From NCBI GenBank assembly GCA_963556195.1, contig CAUVYP010000244.1, forward strand, positions 2,294,001-2,358,000: DNA of 64,000 bases, written 5' to 3'. The translations under genes were made by a program, and so were the position numbers. Below are positions 40,201 to 53,200 of the stretch, in pieces; the stretch's first letter is position 1, and every line of letters starts with the position of its first letter. The notes under the pieces were generated by a model. It was not told the DNA's origin and searched no databases. It worked only from the letters and a program-made list of their open reading frames with translations. This stretch comes from Sepiola atlantica. Its lineage: Eukaryota; Mollusca; Cephalopoda; Sepiida; Sepiolidae.

Positions 40201-41161
40201 CAAACTGAATACGCAAAACATCAACAAAAGTTAGCGCGTTTTAATGTTGATATCGTATTTGTTTATAACTTCCACATGTATTCGAATTGTGCAACGAAAC
40301 TTTGCAGACAGTCGCGGAGACACATGTTCTACTGAAGTACCAAGTTTCAGAAGTGCAGCTCTTGTACTGCCGGAGATATGTCGATACAAACTGAATACGC
40401 AAAACATCAACAAAATTTAGCGCGTTTTAAAGTTGATATCGCTTTTGTTTATAACTTCCACATTTATTCGAATTGTGCAACGAAACTTTGCAGACAGTCT
40501 CGAATAGGCCTTCTCTACTGAAGTACCAAGTTTCAGAAGTGCAGCTCTTGTACTGCCGGAGATATGTCGATACAAACTGAATACGTAAAACATCAACAAA
40601 ATTTAGCGCGTTTTAATGTTGATATCGCTTTTGTTTATAACTTCCACATTTATTCGAATTGTGCAACGAAACTTTGCAGACAGTCTCAAATAGGCCTTTT
40701 CTACTAGAGTACCAAGTTTCAGAAGTGCAGCTCTTGTACTGCCGGAGATATGTCGATACAAACTGAATACGTAAAACATCAACAAAATTTAGCGCGTTTT
40801 AAAGTTGATATCGCTTTTGTTTATAATTTCCACATTTATTCGAATTGTGCCACGAAACTTTGCAGACAGTCGCGGAGACACATGTTCTACTGAAGTACCA
40901 AGTTTCAGAAGTGCAGCTCTTGTACTGCCGGAGATATGTCGATACAAACTGAATACGCTAAAAATCAACAAAATTTAGCGCGTTTTAAAGTTGATATCGC
41001 TTTTGTTTATAACTTCCACATTCATTCGAATTGTGCAAGGAAACTTTGCAGACAGTCTCGAATAGGCCTTCTTTTACTGAAGTACCAAGTTTCTGAAGTG
41101 CAGCTCTTGTACTACCGGAGATATGTCGATACAAACTGAATACGCAAATCATCAACAAAAT
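37252..41161. repeat. 21-mer HOR (3910 bp), copy 2
   Basis: Tandem copy at +3910 bp with 187-bp monomers at 39023, 39396, 39769 and 41072. Private changes relative to copy 1 include CTCGAAAAGGCC (38266), ATGTCCTACCGAAG (39207), TTGTAATGCC (39245), ATCGTATTTG (40253) and CGCTAAAAATC (40957). The changes are single bases, consistent with a duplication older than that of the 12-mer. Confidence 0.86.
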
Positions 41162-41719
41162 TTAGCGCGTTTTAATGTTGATATCGCTTTTGTTTATAAC
41201 TTCCACATTTATTCGAATTGTGCAACGAAACTTTGCAGACAGTCTCAAATAGGCCTTTTCTACTGAAGTACCAAGTTACAGAAGTGCAGCTCTTGTACTG
41301 CCGGAGATATGTCGATACAAACTGAATACGCAAAACATCAACAAAATTTAGCGCGTTTTAAAGTTGATATCGCTTTTGTTTATAACTTCCACATTTATTC
41401 GAATTGTGCAACGAAACTTTGCAGACAGTCTCGAATAGGCCTCCTCTACTGGAGTACTAAGTTTCAGAAGTGCAGCTCTTGTACTGCCGGAGATATGTCG
41501 ATACAAACTGAATACGCAAAACATCAACAAAATTAAGCGCGTTTTTAAGTTGATATCGCTTTAGTTTATAACTTTCACATTTATTCGAATTGTGCCACGA
41601 AACTTTGCAGACAGTCGCGGAGACACATTTTCTACTGAAGTACCAAGTTTCAGAAGTGCAGCTCTTGTACTGCCAGAGATATGTCGATACAAACTGAATA
41701 CGCAAAACATCAACAAAAT
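41162..41719. repeat. 21-mer HOR, partial copy 3 (three monomers)
   Basis: Matches the start of the two copies above (33342-33899 and 37252-37809), including the linked dimer with AATTAAGCGCGTTTTTAAG. The match fails after about 41720, where the next monomers read AATTGACCGCG and GATAGTTCG. Confidence 0.82.
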
Positions 41720-42277
41720 TTAGCGCGTTTTAAAGTTGATATCGCTTTTGTTTATAACTTCCACATTTATTCGAATTGTGCAACGAAACTTTGCAGACAG
41801 TCGCGGAGACACATGTTCTACTGAAGTACCAAGTTTCAGAAGTGCAGCTCTTGTACTGCCGGAGATATGTCGATACAAACTGAATACGCAAAACATCAAC
41901 AAAATTGACCGCGTTTTAAAGGTGATATCGCTTTTGTTTATAACTTCCACATGTATTCGAATTGTGCAACGAAACTTTGCAGACAGTCGCGGAGACACAT
42001 GTTCTACTGAAGTACCAAGTTTCAGAAGTGCAGCTCTTGTACTGCCGGAGATAGTTCGATACAAACTGAATACGCAAAACATTAACAAAATTTAGCGCGT
42101 TTTAAAGTTGATATCGCTTTTGTTTATAACCTCCACATTTATTCGAATTGTGCAACGAAACTTTGCAGACAGTCTCGAATAGGCCTTCTCTACTGAAGTA
42201 CCAAGTTTCAGAAGTGCAGCTCTTGTACTGCCGGAGATATGTCGATACAAACTGAATACGTAAAACATCAACAAAAT

Positions 42278-43021
42278 TTAGCGCGTTTTAAAGTTGATAT
42301 CGCTTTTGTTTATAACTTCCACATTTATTCGAATTGTGCAACGAAACTTTGCAGACAGTCTCGAATAGGCCTTTTCTACTGAAGTACCAGGTTTCAGAAG
42401 TGCAGCTCTTGTACTGCCGGAGATATGTCGATACAAACTGAATACGAAAAACATTAACAAAATTTAGCGCGTTTTAAAGTTGATATCGCTTTTGTTTATA
42501 ACCTCAACATTTATTCGAATTGTGCAACGAAACTTTGCAGACAGTCTCGAATAGGCCTTCTCTACTGAAGTACCCAGTTTCAGAAGTGCAGCTCTTGTAC
42601 TGCCGGAGATATGTCGATACAAACTGAATACGTAAAACATCAACAAAATTTAGCGCGTTTTAATGTTGATATCGCTTTTGTTTATAACTTCCACATTTAT
42701 TCGAATTGTGCAACGAAACTTTGCAGACAGTCTCAAATAGGCCTTTTCTACTGAAGTACCAAGTTTCAGAAGTGCAGCTCTTGTACTGCCGGAGATATGT
42801 CGATACAAACTGAATACGCAAAACATCAACAAAATTTAGCGCGTTTTAAAGTTGATATCGCTTTTGTTTATAACTTCCACATTTATTCGAATTGTGCAAC
42901 GAAACTTTGCAGACAGTCTCGAATAGGCCTTTTCTACTGAAGTACCAGGTTTCAGAAGTGCAGCTCTTGTACTGTCGGAGATATGTCGATACAAACTGAA
43001 TACGCAAAACATCAACAAAAT
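42278..43021. repeat. 4-mer unit (744 bp), copy 1
   Basis: Four R monomers repeated at +744 bp. Shared marks are ATACGAAAAACATTAAC (42442 and 43186) and ATAACCTCAACATT (42499 and 43243). Confidence 0.75.
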
Positions 43022-43765
43022 TTAGCGCGTTTTAAAGTTGATATCGCTTTTGTTTATAACTTCCACATTTATTCGAATTGTGCAACGAAACTTTGCAGAC
43101 AGTCTCGAATAGGCCTTTTCTACTGAAGTACCAGGTTTCAGAAGTGCAGCTCTTGTACTGCCGGAGATATGTCGATACAAACTGAATACGAAAAACATTA
43201 ACAAAATTTAGCGCGTTTTAAAGTTGATAGCGCTTTTGTTTATAACCTCAACATTTATTCGAATTGTGCAACGAAACTTTGCAGACAGTCTCGAATAGGC
43301 CTTCTCTACTGAAGTACCAAGTTTCAGAAGTGCAGCTCTTGTACTGCCGGAGATATGTCGATACAAACTGAATACGTAAAACATCAACAAAACTTAGCGC
43401 GTTTTAATGTTGATATCGCTTTTGTTTATAACTTCCACATTTATTCGAATTGTGCAACGAAACTTTGCAGACAGTCTCAAATAGGCCTCGGCTACTGAAG
43501 TACCAAGTTTCAGTAGTGTTGCTCTTTTACTGCCGGAGATATGTCGATACAAACTGAATACGCAAAACATCAACAAAATTTAGCGCGTTTTAAACTTGAT
43601 AACGCTTTTGTTTATAACTTCCACATTTATTCGAATTGTGCAACGAAACTTTGCAGACAGTCTCGAATAGGCCTTTACTACTGAAGTACCAGGTTTCAGA
43701 AGTGCAGCTCTTGTACTGCCGGAGATATGTCGATACAAACTGAATACGCAAAACATTAACAAAAT
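43022..43765. repeat. 4-mer unit (744 bp), copy 2
   Basis: The first two monomers are close copies of 42278-42649. The third (43394) and fourth (43580) carry clusters of private substitutions, including CGGCTACTG, TAGTGTTGC and GATAACGC, so divergence is concentrated in half of the unit. Confidence 0.72.
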
Positions 43766-44908
43766 TTAGCGCGTTTTAAAGTTGATATCGCTTTTGTTTA
43801 TAATGTCCATATTTATTCGAATTGTGCAACGAAACTTTGCAGACAGTCTCGAATAGGCCTTCTCTACTGAAGTACCAAGTTTCAGAGGTGCAGCTCTTGT
43901 ACTGCCGGAGATATGTCGATACAAACTGAATACGCAAAACATCAACAAAATTTAGCGCGTTTTAAAGTTGATATCGCTTTTGTTTATAATTTCAGCATTT
44001 ATTCGAATTGTGCCACGAAACTTTGCAGACAGTCGCGGAGACACATGTTCTACTGAAGTACTAAGTTTCAGAAGTGCAGCTCTTGTACTGCCGGAGATAT
44101 GTCGATACAAACTGAATACGCAAAAAATCAACAAAATTTAGCGCGTTTTAAAGTTGATATCGCTTTTGTTTATAACTTCCACATTTATTCGAATTGTGCA
44201 ACGAAACTTTGCAGATAGTCTCGAATAGTCCTTTTCTACTGAAGTACAAAGTTTCAGAAGTGCAGCTCTTGTACTGCCGGAGATATGTCGATACAAACTG
44301 AATACGCAAAAAACCAACTAAATTTAGCGCGTTTTAAAGTTGATATCGCTTTTGTTTATAACTTCCACATTTATTCGAATTGTGCAACGAAACTTTGCAG
44401 ACAGTCTCGAATAGGCCTTCTTTTCCTGTAGTACCAAGTTTCAGAAGTGCAGCTCTTGTACTGCCGGAGATATGTCGATACAAACATAATACGCAAATAA
44501 TCAACAAAATTTAGCCCGTTTTAATGTTGATATCGCTTTTGTTTATAACTTCCACATTTATTCGAATTGTGCAACGAAACTTTGCAGACAGTCTCAAATA
44601 GGCCTTTTCTACTGAAGTACCAAGTTTCAGAAGGGCAGCTCTTGTACTGCCGGAGATATGTCGATACAAACTGAATACGCAAAACATCAACAAAATTTAG
44701 CGCGTTTTAAAGTTGATATCGCTTTTGTTTATAACTTCCACATTTATTCGAATTGTGCAACGAAACTTTGCAGACAGTCTCGAATAGGCCTCCTCTACTG
44801 GAGTACCAAGTTTCAGAAGTGCAGCTCTTGTACTGCCGGAGATATGTCGATACAAACTGAATACGCAAAACATCAACAACATTTAGCGCGTTTTAAAGTT
44901 GATATCGC

Positions 44909-44915
44909 TTTTTTT
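44909..44915. other. One-base deletion (185-bp monomer)
   Basis: CGCTTTTTTTATAAC again replaces CGCTTTTGTTTATAAC, as at 23506, but in a different monomer background (ATAACTTTCAC with the H box). It is probably a recurrent slippage or loss of the G between T runs. Confidence 0.88.
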
Positions 44916-46369
44916 ATAACTTTCACATTTATTCGAATTGTGCCACGAAACTTTGCAGACAGTCGCGGAGACACATTTTCTACTGAAGTACCAAGTTTCA
45001 GAAGTGCAGCTCTTGTACTGCCGGAGATATGTCGATACAAACTGAATACGCAAAACATCAACAAAATTTAGCGCGTTTTAAAGTTGATACCGCTTTTGTT
45101 TATAACTTCCACATTTATTCGAATTGTGCAACGAAACTTTGCAGACAGTCGCGGAGACACATGTTCTACTGAAGTACCAAGTTTCAGAAGTGCAGCTCTT
45201 GTACTGCCGGAGATATGTCGATACAAACTGAATACGCAAAACATCAACAACATTTAGCGCGTTTTAAAGTAAATATCGCTTTTGTTTATAACTTCCACAT
45301 TTATTCGAATTGTGCAACGAAACTTTGCAGACAGTCTCGAATAGGCCTTTTCTACTGAAGTACAAAGTTTCAGAAGTGCAGCTCTTGTACTGCCGGAGAT
45401 ATGTCGATACAAACTGAATACGCAAAAAACCAACAAAATTTAGCGCGTTTTAAAGTTGATATCGCTTTTGTTTATAACTTCCACATTTATTCGAATTGTG
45501 CAACGAAACTTTGCAGACAGTCTCGAATAGGCCTCCTCTTCTGAAGTACCAAGTTTCAGAAGTGCAGCTCTTGTACTGCCGGAGATATGTCGATACAAAC
45601 TGAATACGCAAAACATCAACAAAATTTAGCGCGTTTTAATGTTGATATCGCTTTTGTTTATAACTTCCACATTTATTCGAATTGTGCAACGAAACTTTGC
45701 AGACAGTCTCGAATAGGCCTTTTCTACTGAAGTACAAAGTTTCAGAAGTGCAGCTCTTGTACTGCCGGAGATATGTCGATACAAACTGAATACGCAAAAC
45801 ATCAACAAAATTTAGCGCGTTTTAATGTTAATATCGCTTTTGTTTATAACTTCCACATTTATTCGAATTGTGCAACGAAACTTTGCAGACAGTCTCAAAT
45901 AGGCCTTTTCTACTGAAGTACCAAGTTTCAGAAGTGCAGCTCTTGTACTGCCGGAGATATGTCGATACAAACTGAATACGCAAAACATCAACAAAATTTA
46001 GCGCGTTTTAAAGTTGATATCGCTTTTGTTTATAACTTCCACATTTATTCGAATTGTGCAACGAAACTTTGCAGACACTCTGGAATAGGCCTTTTCTACT
46101 GAAGCACCAAGTGTCAGAAGTGCAGCTCTTGTACTGCCGGAGATATGTCGATACAAACTGAATACGCAAAACATCAACAAAATTTAGCGCGTTTTAAAGT
46201 TGATATCGCTTTTGTTTATAACTTCCACATTTATTCGAATTGTGCAACGAAACTTTGCAGACAGTCTCGAATAGGCCTTTTCTACTTAAGTACCAAGTTT
46301 CAGAAGTGCAGCTCTTGTACTGTCGGAGATATGTCGATACAAACTGAATACGAAAAAAACCAACAAAAT

Positions 46370-49300
46370 TTAGCGCGTTTTAAAGTTGATATCGCTTTTG
46401 TTTATAACTTCCACATTTATTCGAATTGTGCAACGAAACTTTGCAGACAGTCTCGAATAGGCCTCCTCTACTGAAGTACCAAGTTTCAGAAGTGCAGCTC
46501 TTGTATTGCCGGAGATATGTCGATACAAACTGAATACGCAAAACATCAACAACATTTAGCGCGTTTTAAAGTTGATATCGCTTTTGTTTATAACTTTCAC
46601 ATTTATTCGAATTGTGCCACGAAACTTTGCAGACAGTCGCGGAGACATATTTTCTACTGAAGTACCAAGTTTCAGAAGTGCAGCTCTTGTACTGCCGGAG
46701 ATATGTCGATACAAACTGAATACGCAAAACATCAACAAAAGTTAGCGCGTTTTAATGTTGATATCGCTTTTGTTTATAACTTCCACATTTATTCGAATTG
46801 TGCAACGAAACTTTGCAGACACTCTGGAATAGGCCTTTTCTACTGAAGCACCAAGTGTCAGAAGTGCAGCTCTTGTACTGCCGGAGATATGTCGATACAA
46901 ACTGAATACGCAAAACATCAACAAAATTTAGCGCGTTTTAAAGTTGATATCGCTTTTGTTTATAACTTCCACATTTATTCGAATTGTGCAACGAAACTTT
47001 GCAGACAGTCTCGAATAGGCCTATACTACTTAAGTACCAAGTTTCAGAAGTGCAGCTCTTGTACTGTCGGAGATATGTCGATACAAACTGAATACGAAAA
47101 AAACCAACAAAATTTAGCGCGTTTTAAAGTTGATATCGCTTTTGTTTATAACTTCCACATTTATTCGAATTGTGCAACGAAACTTTGCAGACAGTCTCGT
47201 ATAGGCCTCCTCTACTGAAGTACATAGTTTCAGAAGTGCAGCTCTTGTACTGCAAGAGATATGTCGATACAAACTGAATAGTCAAATAATCAACAAAATT
47301 TAGCGCGTTTTAATGTTGATATCGCTTTTGTTTATAACTTCCACATTTATTCGAATTGTGCAACGAAACTTTGCAGACAGTCTCAAATAGGCCTTTTCTA
47401 CTGAAGTACCAAGTTTCAGAAGTGCAGCTCTTGTACTGCCGGAGATATGTCGATACAAACTGAATACGCAAAACATCAACAAAATTTAGCGCGTTTTAAA
47501 GTTGATATCGCTTTTGTTTATAACTTCCACATTTATTCGAATTGTGCAACGAAACTTTGCAGACAGTCTCGAATTGGCCTCCTCTACTGGAGTACCAAGT
47601 TTCAGAAGTGCAGCTCTTGTATTGCCGGAGATATGTCGATACAAACTGAATACGCAAAACATCAACAACATTTAGCGCGTTTTAAAGTTGATATCGCTTT
47701 TGTTTATAACTTTCACATTTATTCGAATTGTGCCACGAAACTTTGCAGACAGTCGCGGAGACATATTTTCCACTGAAGTACCAATTTTCAGAAGTGCAGC
47801 TCTTGTACTGCCGGAGATATGTCGATACAAACTGAATACGCAAAACATCAACAAAAGTTAGCGCGTTTTAATGTTGATATCGCTTTTGTTTATAACTTCC
47901 ACATGTATTCGAATTGTGCAACGAAACTTTGCAGACAGTCGCGGAGACACATGTTCTACTGAAGTACCAAGTTTCAGAAGTGCAGCTCTTGTACTGCCGG
48001 AGATATGTCGATACAAACTGAATACGCAAATAATCAACAAAATTTAGCCCGTTTTAATGTTGATATCGCTTTTGTTTATAACTTCCACATTTATTCGAAT
48101 TGTGCAACGAAACTTTGCAGACAGTCTCAAATAGGCCTTTTCTACTGAAGTACCAAGTTTCAGAAGTGCAGCTCTTGTACTGCCGGAGATATGTCGATAC
48201 AAACTGAATACGCAAAACATCAACAAAATTTAGCGCGTTTTAAAGTTGATATCGCTTTTGTTTATAACTTCCACATTTATTCGAATTGTGCAACGAAACT
48301 TTGCAGACAGTCTCGAATAGGCCTTTTCTACTGGAGTACCAAGTTTCAGAAGTGCAGCTCTTGTACTGCCGGAGATATGTCGATACAAACTGAATACGCA
48401 AAACATCAACAAAATTTAGCGCGTTTTAAAGTTGATATCGCTTTTGTTTATAACTGTCACATTTATTCGAATTGTGCCACGAAACTTTGCAGACAGTCGC
48501 GGAGACACATTTTCTACTGAAGTACCAAGTTTCAGAAGTGCAGCTCTTGTACTGCCGGAGATATGTCGATACAAACTGAATACGCAAAACATCAACAAAA
48601 TTTAGCGCGTTTTAAAGTTGATATCGCTTTTGTTTATAACTTCCACATTTATTCGAATTGTGCAACGAAACTTTGCAGACAGTCTCGAATAGGCCTTTTC
48701 TACTGAAGTACAAAGTTTCAGAAGTGCAGCTCTTGTACTGCCGGAGATATGTCGATACAAACTGAATACGCAAAAAACCAACAAAATTTAGCGCGTTTTA
48801 AAGTTGATATCGCTTTTGTTTATAACTTCCACATTTATTCGAATTGTGCAACGAAACTTTGCAGACAGTCTCGAATAGGCCTCCTCTTCTGAAGTACCAA
48901 GTTTCAGAAGTGCAGCTCTTGTACTGGCGGAGATATGTCGATACAAACTGAATACGCAAAACATCAACAAAATTTAGCGCGTTTTAATGTTGATATCGCT
49001 TTTGTTTATAACTTCCACATTTATTCGAATTGTGCAACGAAACTTTGCAGACAGTCTCGAATAGGCCTTTTCTACTAAAGTACAAAGTTTCAGAAGTGCA
49101 GCTCTTGTACTGCCGGAGATATGTCGATACAAACTGAATACGCAAAACATCAACAAAATTTAGCGCGTTTTAATGTTAATATCGCTTTTGTTTATAACTT
49201 CCACATTTATTCGAATTGTGCAACGAAACTTTGCAGACAGTCTCAAATAGGCCTTTTCTACTGAAGTACCAAGTTTCAGAAGTGCAGCTCTTGTACTGCC

Positions 49301-50275
49301 GGAGATATGTCGATACAAACTGAATACGCAAAACATCAACAAAATTTAGCGCGTTTTAAAGTTGATATCGCTTTTGTTTATAACTTCCACATTTATTCGA
49401 ATTGTGCAACGAAACTTTGCAGACACTCTGGAATAGGCCTTTTCTACTGAAGCACCAAGTGTCAGAAGTGCAGCTCTTGTACTGCCGGAGATATGTCGAT
49501 ACAAACTGAATACGCAAAACATCAACAAAATTTAGCGCGTTTTAAAGTTGATATCGCTTTTGTTTATAACTTCCACATTTATTCGAATTGTGCAACGAAA
49601 CTTTGCAGACAGTCTCGAATAGGCCTTTTCTACTTAAGTACCAAGTTTCAGAAGTGCAGCTCTTGTACTGTCGGAGATATGTCGATACAAACTGAATACG
49701 AAAAAAACCAACAAAATTTAGCGCGTTTTAAAGTTGATATCGCTTTTGTTTATAACTTCCACATTTATTCGAATTGTGCAACGAAACTTTGCAGACAGTC
49801 TCGAATAGGCCTCCTCTACTAGAGTACATAGTTTCAGAAGTGCAGCTCTTGTACTGTCGGAGATATGTCGATACAAACTGAATACGAAAAAAACCAACAA
49901 AATTTAGCGCGTTTTAAAGTTGATATCGCTTTTGTTTATAACTTCCACATTTATTCGAATTGTGCAACGAAACTTTGCAGACAGTCTCGAATAGGCCTCC
50001 TCTACTGAAGTACATAGTTTCAGAAGTGCAGCTCTTGTACTGCAAGAGATATGTCGATACAAACTGAATAGTCAAATAATCAACAAAATTTAGCGCGTTT
50101 TAATGTTGATATCGCTTTTGTTTATAACTTCCACATTTATTCGAATTGTGCAACGAAACTTTGCAGACAGTCTCAAATAGGCCTTTTCTACTGAAGTACC
50201 AAGTTTCAGAAGTGCAGCTCTTGTACTGCCGGAGATATGTCGATACAAACTGAATACGCAAAACATCAACAAAAT
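46370..50275. repeat. Second 21-mer HOR (3906 bp), copy 1
   Basis: Twenty-one monomers, all 186 bp, with 17 R and 4 H boxes. Marks shared with copy 2 include ACTCTGGAATAGG (46820, 49424), ATACTACTTAAG (47023), CTCGTATAGG (47196), GAATAGTCAAATAATC (47277), CACTGAAGTACCAATTTTC (47771), TTTAGCCCG (48042), AACTGTCAC (48453), TACTGGCGG (48924) and GAAAAAAACCAAC (twice, near 49700 and 49886). It is preceded by a partial earlier unit: 45254-46369 matches 48602-49717 (offset 18 monomers). Confidence 0.87.
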
Positions 50276-53200
50276 TTAGCGCGTTTTAAAGTTGATATCG
50301 CTTTTGTTTATAACTTCCACATTTATTCGAATTGTGCAACGAAACTTTGCAGACAGTCTCGAATAGGCCTCCTCTACTGAAGTACCAAGTTTCAGAAGTG
50401 CAGCTCTTGTATTGCCGGAGATATGTCGATACAAACTGAATACGCAAAACATCAACAACATTTAGCGCGTTTTAAAGTTGATATCGCTTTTGTTTATAAC
50501 TTTCACATTTATTCGAATTGTGCCACGAAACTTTGCAGACAGTCGCGGAGACATATTTTCTACTGAAGTACCAAGTTTCAGAAGTGCAGCTCTTGTACTG
50601 CCGGAGATATGTCGATACAAACTGAATACGCAAAACATCAACAAAAGTTAGCGCGTTTTAATGTTGATATCGCTTTTGTTTATAACTTCCACATTTATTC
50701 GAATTGTGCAACGAAACTTTGCAGACACTCTGGAATAGGCCTTTTCTACTGAAGCACCAAGTGTCAGAAGTGCAGCTCTTGTACTGCCGGAGATATGTCG
50801 ATACAAACTGAATACGCAAAACATCAACAAAATTTAGCGCGTTTTAAAGTTGATATCGCTTTTGTTTATAACTTCCACATTTATTCGAATTGTGCAACGA
50901 AACTTTGCAGACAGTCTCGAATAGGCCTATACTACTTAAGTACCAAGTTTCAGAAGTGCAGCTCTTGTACTGTCGGAGATATGTCGATACAAACTGAATA
51001 CGAAAAAAACCAACAAAATTTAGCGCGTTTTAAAGTTGATATCGCTTTTGTTTATAACTTCCACATTTATTCGAATTGTGCAACGAAACTTTGCAGACAG
51101 TCTCGTATAGGCCTCCTCTACTGAAGTACATAGTTTCAGAAGTGCAGCTCTTGTACTGCAAGAGATATGTCGATACAAACTGAATAGTCAAATAATCAAC
51201 AAAATTTAGCGCGTTTTAATGTTGATATCGCTTTTGTTTATAACTTCCACATTTATTCGAATTGTGCAACGAAACTTTGCAGACAGTCTCAAATAGGCCT
51301 TTTCTACTGAAGTACCAAGTTTCAGAAGTGCAGCTCTTGTACTGCCGGAGATATGTCGATACAAACTGAATACGCAAAACATCAACAAAATTTAGCGCGT
51401 TTTAAAGTTGATATCGCTTTTGTTTATAACTTCCACATTTATTCGAATTGTGCCACGAAACTTTGCAGACAGTCTCGAATTGGCCTCCTCTACTGGAGTA
51501 CCAAGTTTCAGAAGTGCAGCTCTTGTATTGCCGGAGATATGTCGATACAAACTGAATACGCAAAACATCAACAACATTTAGCGCGTTTTAAAGTTGATAT
51601 CGCTTTTGTTTATAACTTTCACATTTATTCGAATTGTGCCACGAAACTTTGCAGACAGTCGCGGAGACATATTTTCCACTGAAGTACCAATTTTCAGAAG
51701 TGCAGCTCTTGTACTGCCGGAGATATGTCGATACAAACTGAATACGCAAAACATCAACAAAAGTTAGCGCGTTTTAATGTTGATATCGCTTTTGTTTATA
51801 ACTTCCACATGTATTCGAATTGTGCAACGAAACTTTGCAGACAGTCGCGGAGACACATGTTCTACTGAAGTACCAAGTTTCAGAAGTGCAGCTCTTGTAC
51901 TGCCGGAGATATGTCGATACAAACTGAATACGCAAATAATCAACAAAATTTAGCCCGTTTTAATGTTGATATCGCTTTTGTTTATAACTTCCACATTTAT
52001 TCGAATTGTGCAACGAAACTTTGCAGACAGTCTCAAATAGGCCTTTTCTACTGAAGTACCAAGTTTCAGAAGTGCAGCTCTTGTACTGCCGGAGATATGT
52101 CGATACAAACTGAATACGCAAAACATCAACAAAATTTAGCGCGTTTTAAAGTTGATATCGCTTTTGTTTATAACTTCCACATTTATTCGAATTGTGCAAC
52201 GAAACTTTGCAGACAGTCTCGAATAGGCCTTTTCTACTGGAGTACCAAGTTTCAGAAGTGCAGCTCTTGTACTGCCGGAGATATGTCGATACAAACTGAA
52301 TACGCAAAACATCAACAAAATTTAGCGCGTTTTAAAGTTGATATCGCTTTTGTTTATAACTGTCACATTTATTCGAATTGTGCCACGAAACTTTGCAGAC
52401 AGTCGCGGAGACACATTTTCTACTGAAGTACCAAGTTTCAGAAGTGCAGCTCTTGTACTGCCGGAGATATGTCGATACAAACTGAATACGCAAAACATCA
52501 ACAAAATTTAGCGCGTTTTAAAGTTGATATCGCTTTTGTTTATAACTTCCACATTTATTCGAATTGTGCAACGAAACTTTGCAGACAGTCTCGAATAGGC
52601 CTTTTCTACTGAAGTACAAAGTTTCAGAAGTGCAGCTCTTGTACTGCCGGAGATATGTCGATACAAACTGAATACGCAAAAAACCAACAAAATTTAGCGC
52701 GTTTTAAAGTTGATATCGCTTTTGTTTATAACTTCCACATTTATTCGAATTGTGCAACGAAACTTTGCAGACAGTCTCGAATAGGCCTCCTCTTCTGAAG
52801 TACCAAGTTTCAGAAGTGCAGCTCTTGTACTGGCGGAGATATGTCGATACAAACTGAATACGCAAAACATCAACAAAATTTAGCGCGTTTTAATGTTGAT
52901 ATCGCTTTTGTTTATAACTTCCACATTTATTCGAATTGTGCAACGAAACTTTGCAGACAGTCTCGAATAGGCCTTTTCTACTAAAGTACAAAGTTTCAGA
53001 AGTGCAGCTCTTGTACTGCCGGAGATATGTCGATACAAACTGAATACGCAAAACATCAACAAAATTTAGCGCGTTTTAATGTTAATATCGCTTTTGTTTA
53101 TAACTTCCACATTTATTCGAATTGTGCAACGAAACTTTGCAGACAGTCTCAAATAGGCCTTTTCTACTGAAGTACCAAGTTTCAGAAGTGCAGCTCTTGT

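Larger units (their letters stand above)
22832..44414. repeat. Family of fifteen 187-bp monomers (extra T)
   Basis: R monomers reading GGCCTTCTTTTACTG (one base longer than GGCCTTCTCTACTG) have their T run at 22832, 24320, 25437, 26740, 27857, 30090, 35113, 35486, 35859, 37162, 39023, 39396, 39769, 41072 and 44411. All lie in this interval and none elsewhere. Spacings are whole numbers of monomers plus one base, as expected if the insertion arose once and was spread by array duplication. Unmutated relatives with three T (CTTCTTTACTG) occur at 58554 and 60973. The last member (44411) has a further change, CCTGTAG for ACTGAAG. Confidence 0.88.
41720..46369. repeat. Domain 7: diverged mosaic with a 4-mer duplication
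   Basis: Twenty-five monomers with unusually many private substitutions, for example AATTGACCGCG (41903), GATAGTTCG (42050), GATAGCGC (43226), CGGCTACTG (43489), TAGTGTTGCTCTTTTACTG (43514), AACTTGATAACGC (43592), AATGTCCATATT (43803), AATAGTCC (44224) and CAAACATAATACG (44481). It separates two unrelated 21-mer domains and carries the last 187-bp monomer. Confidence 0.7.
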
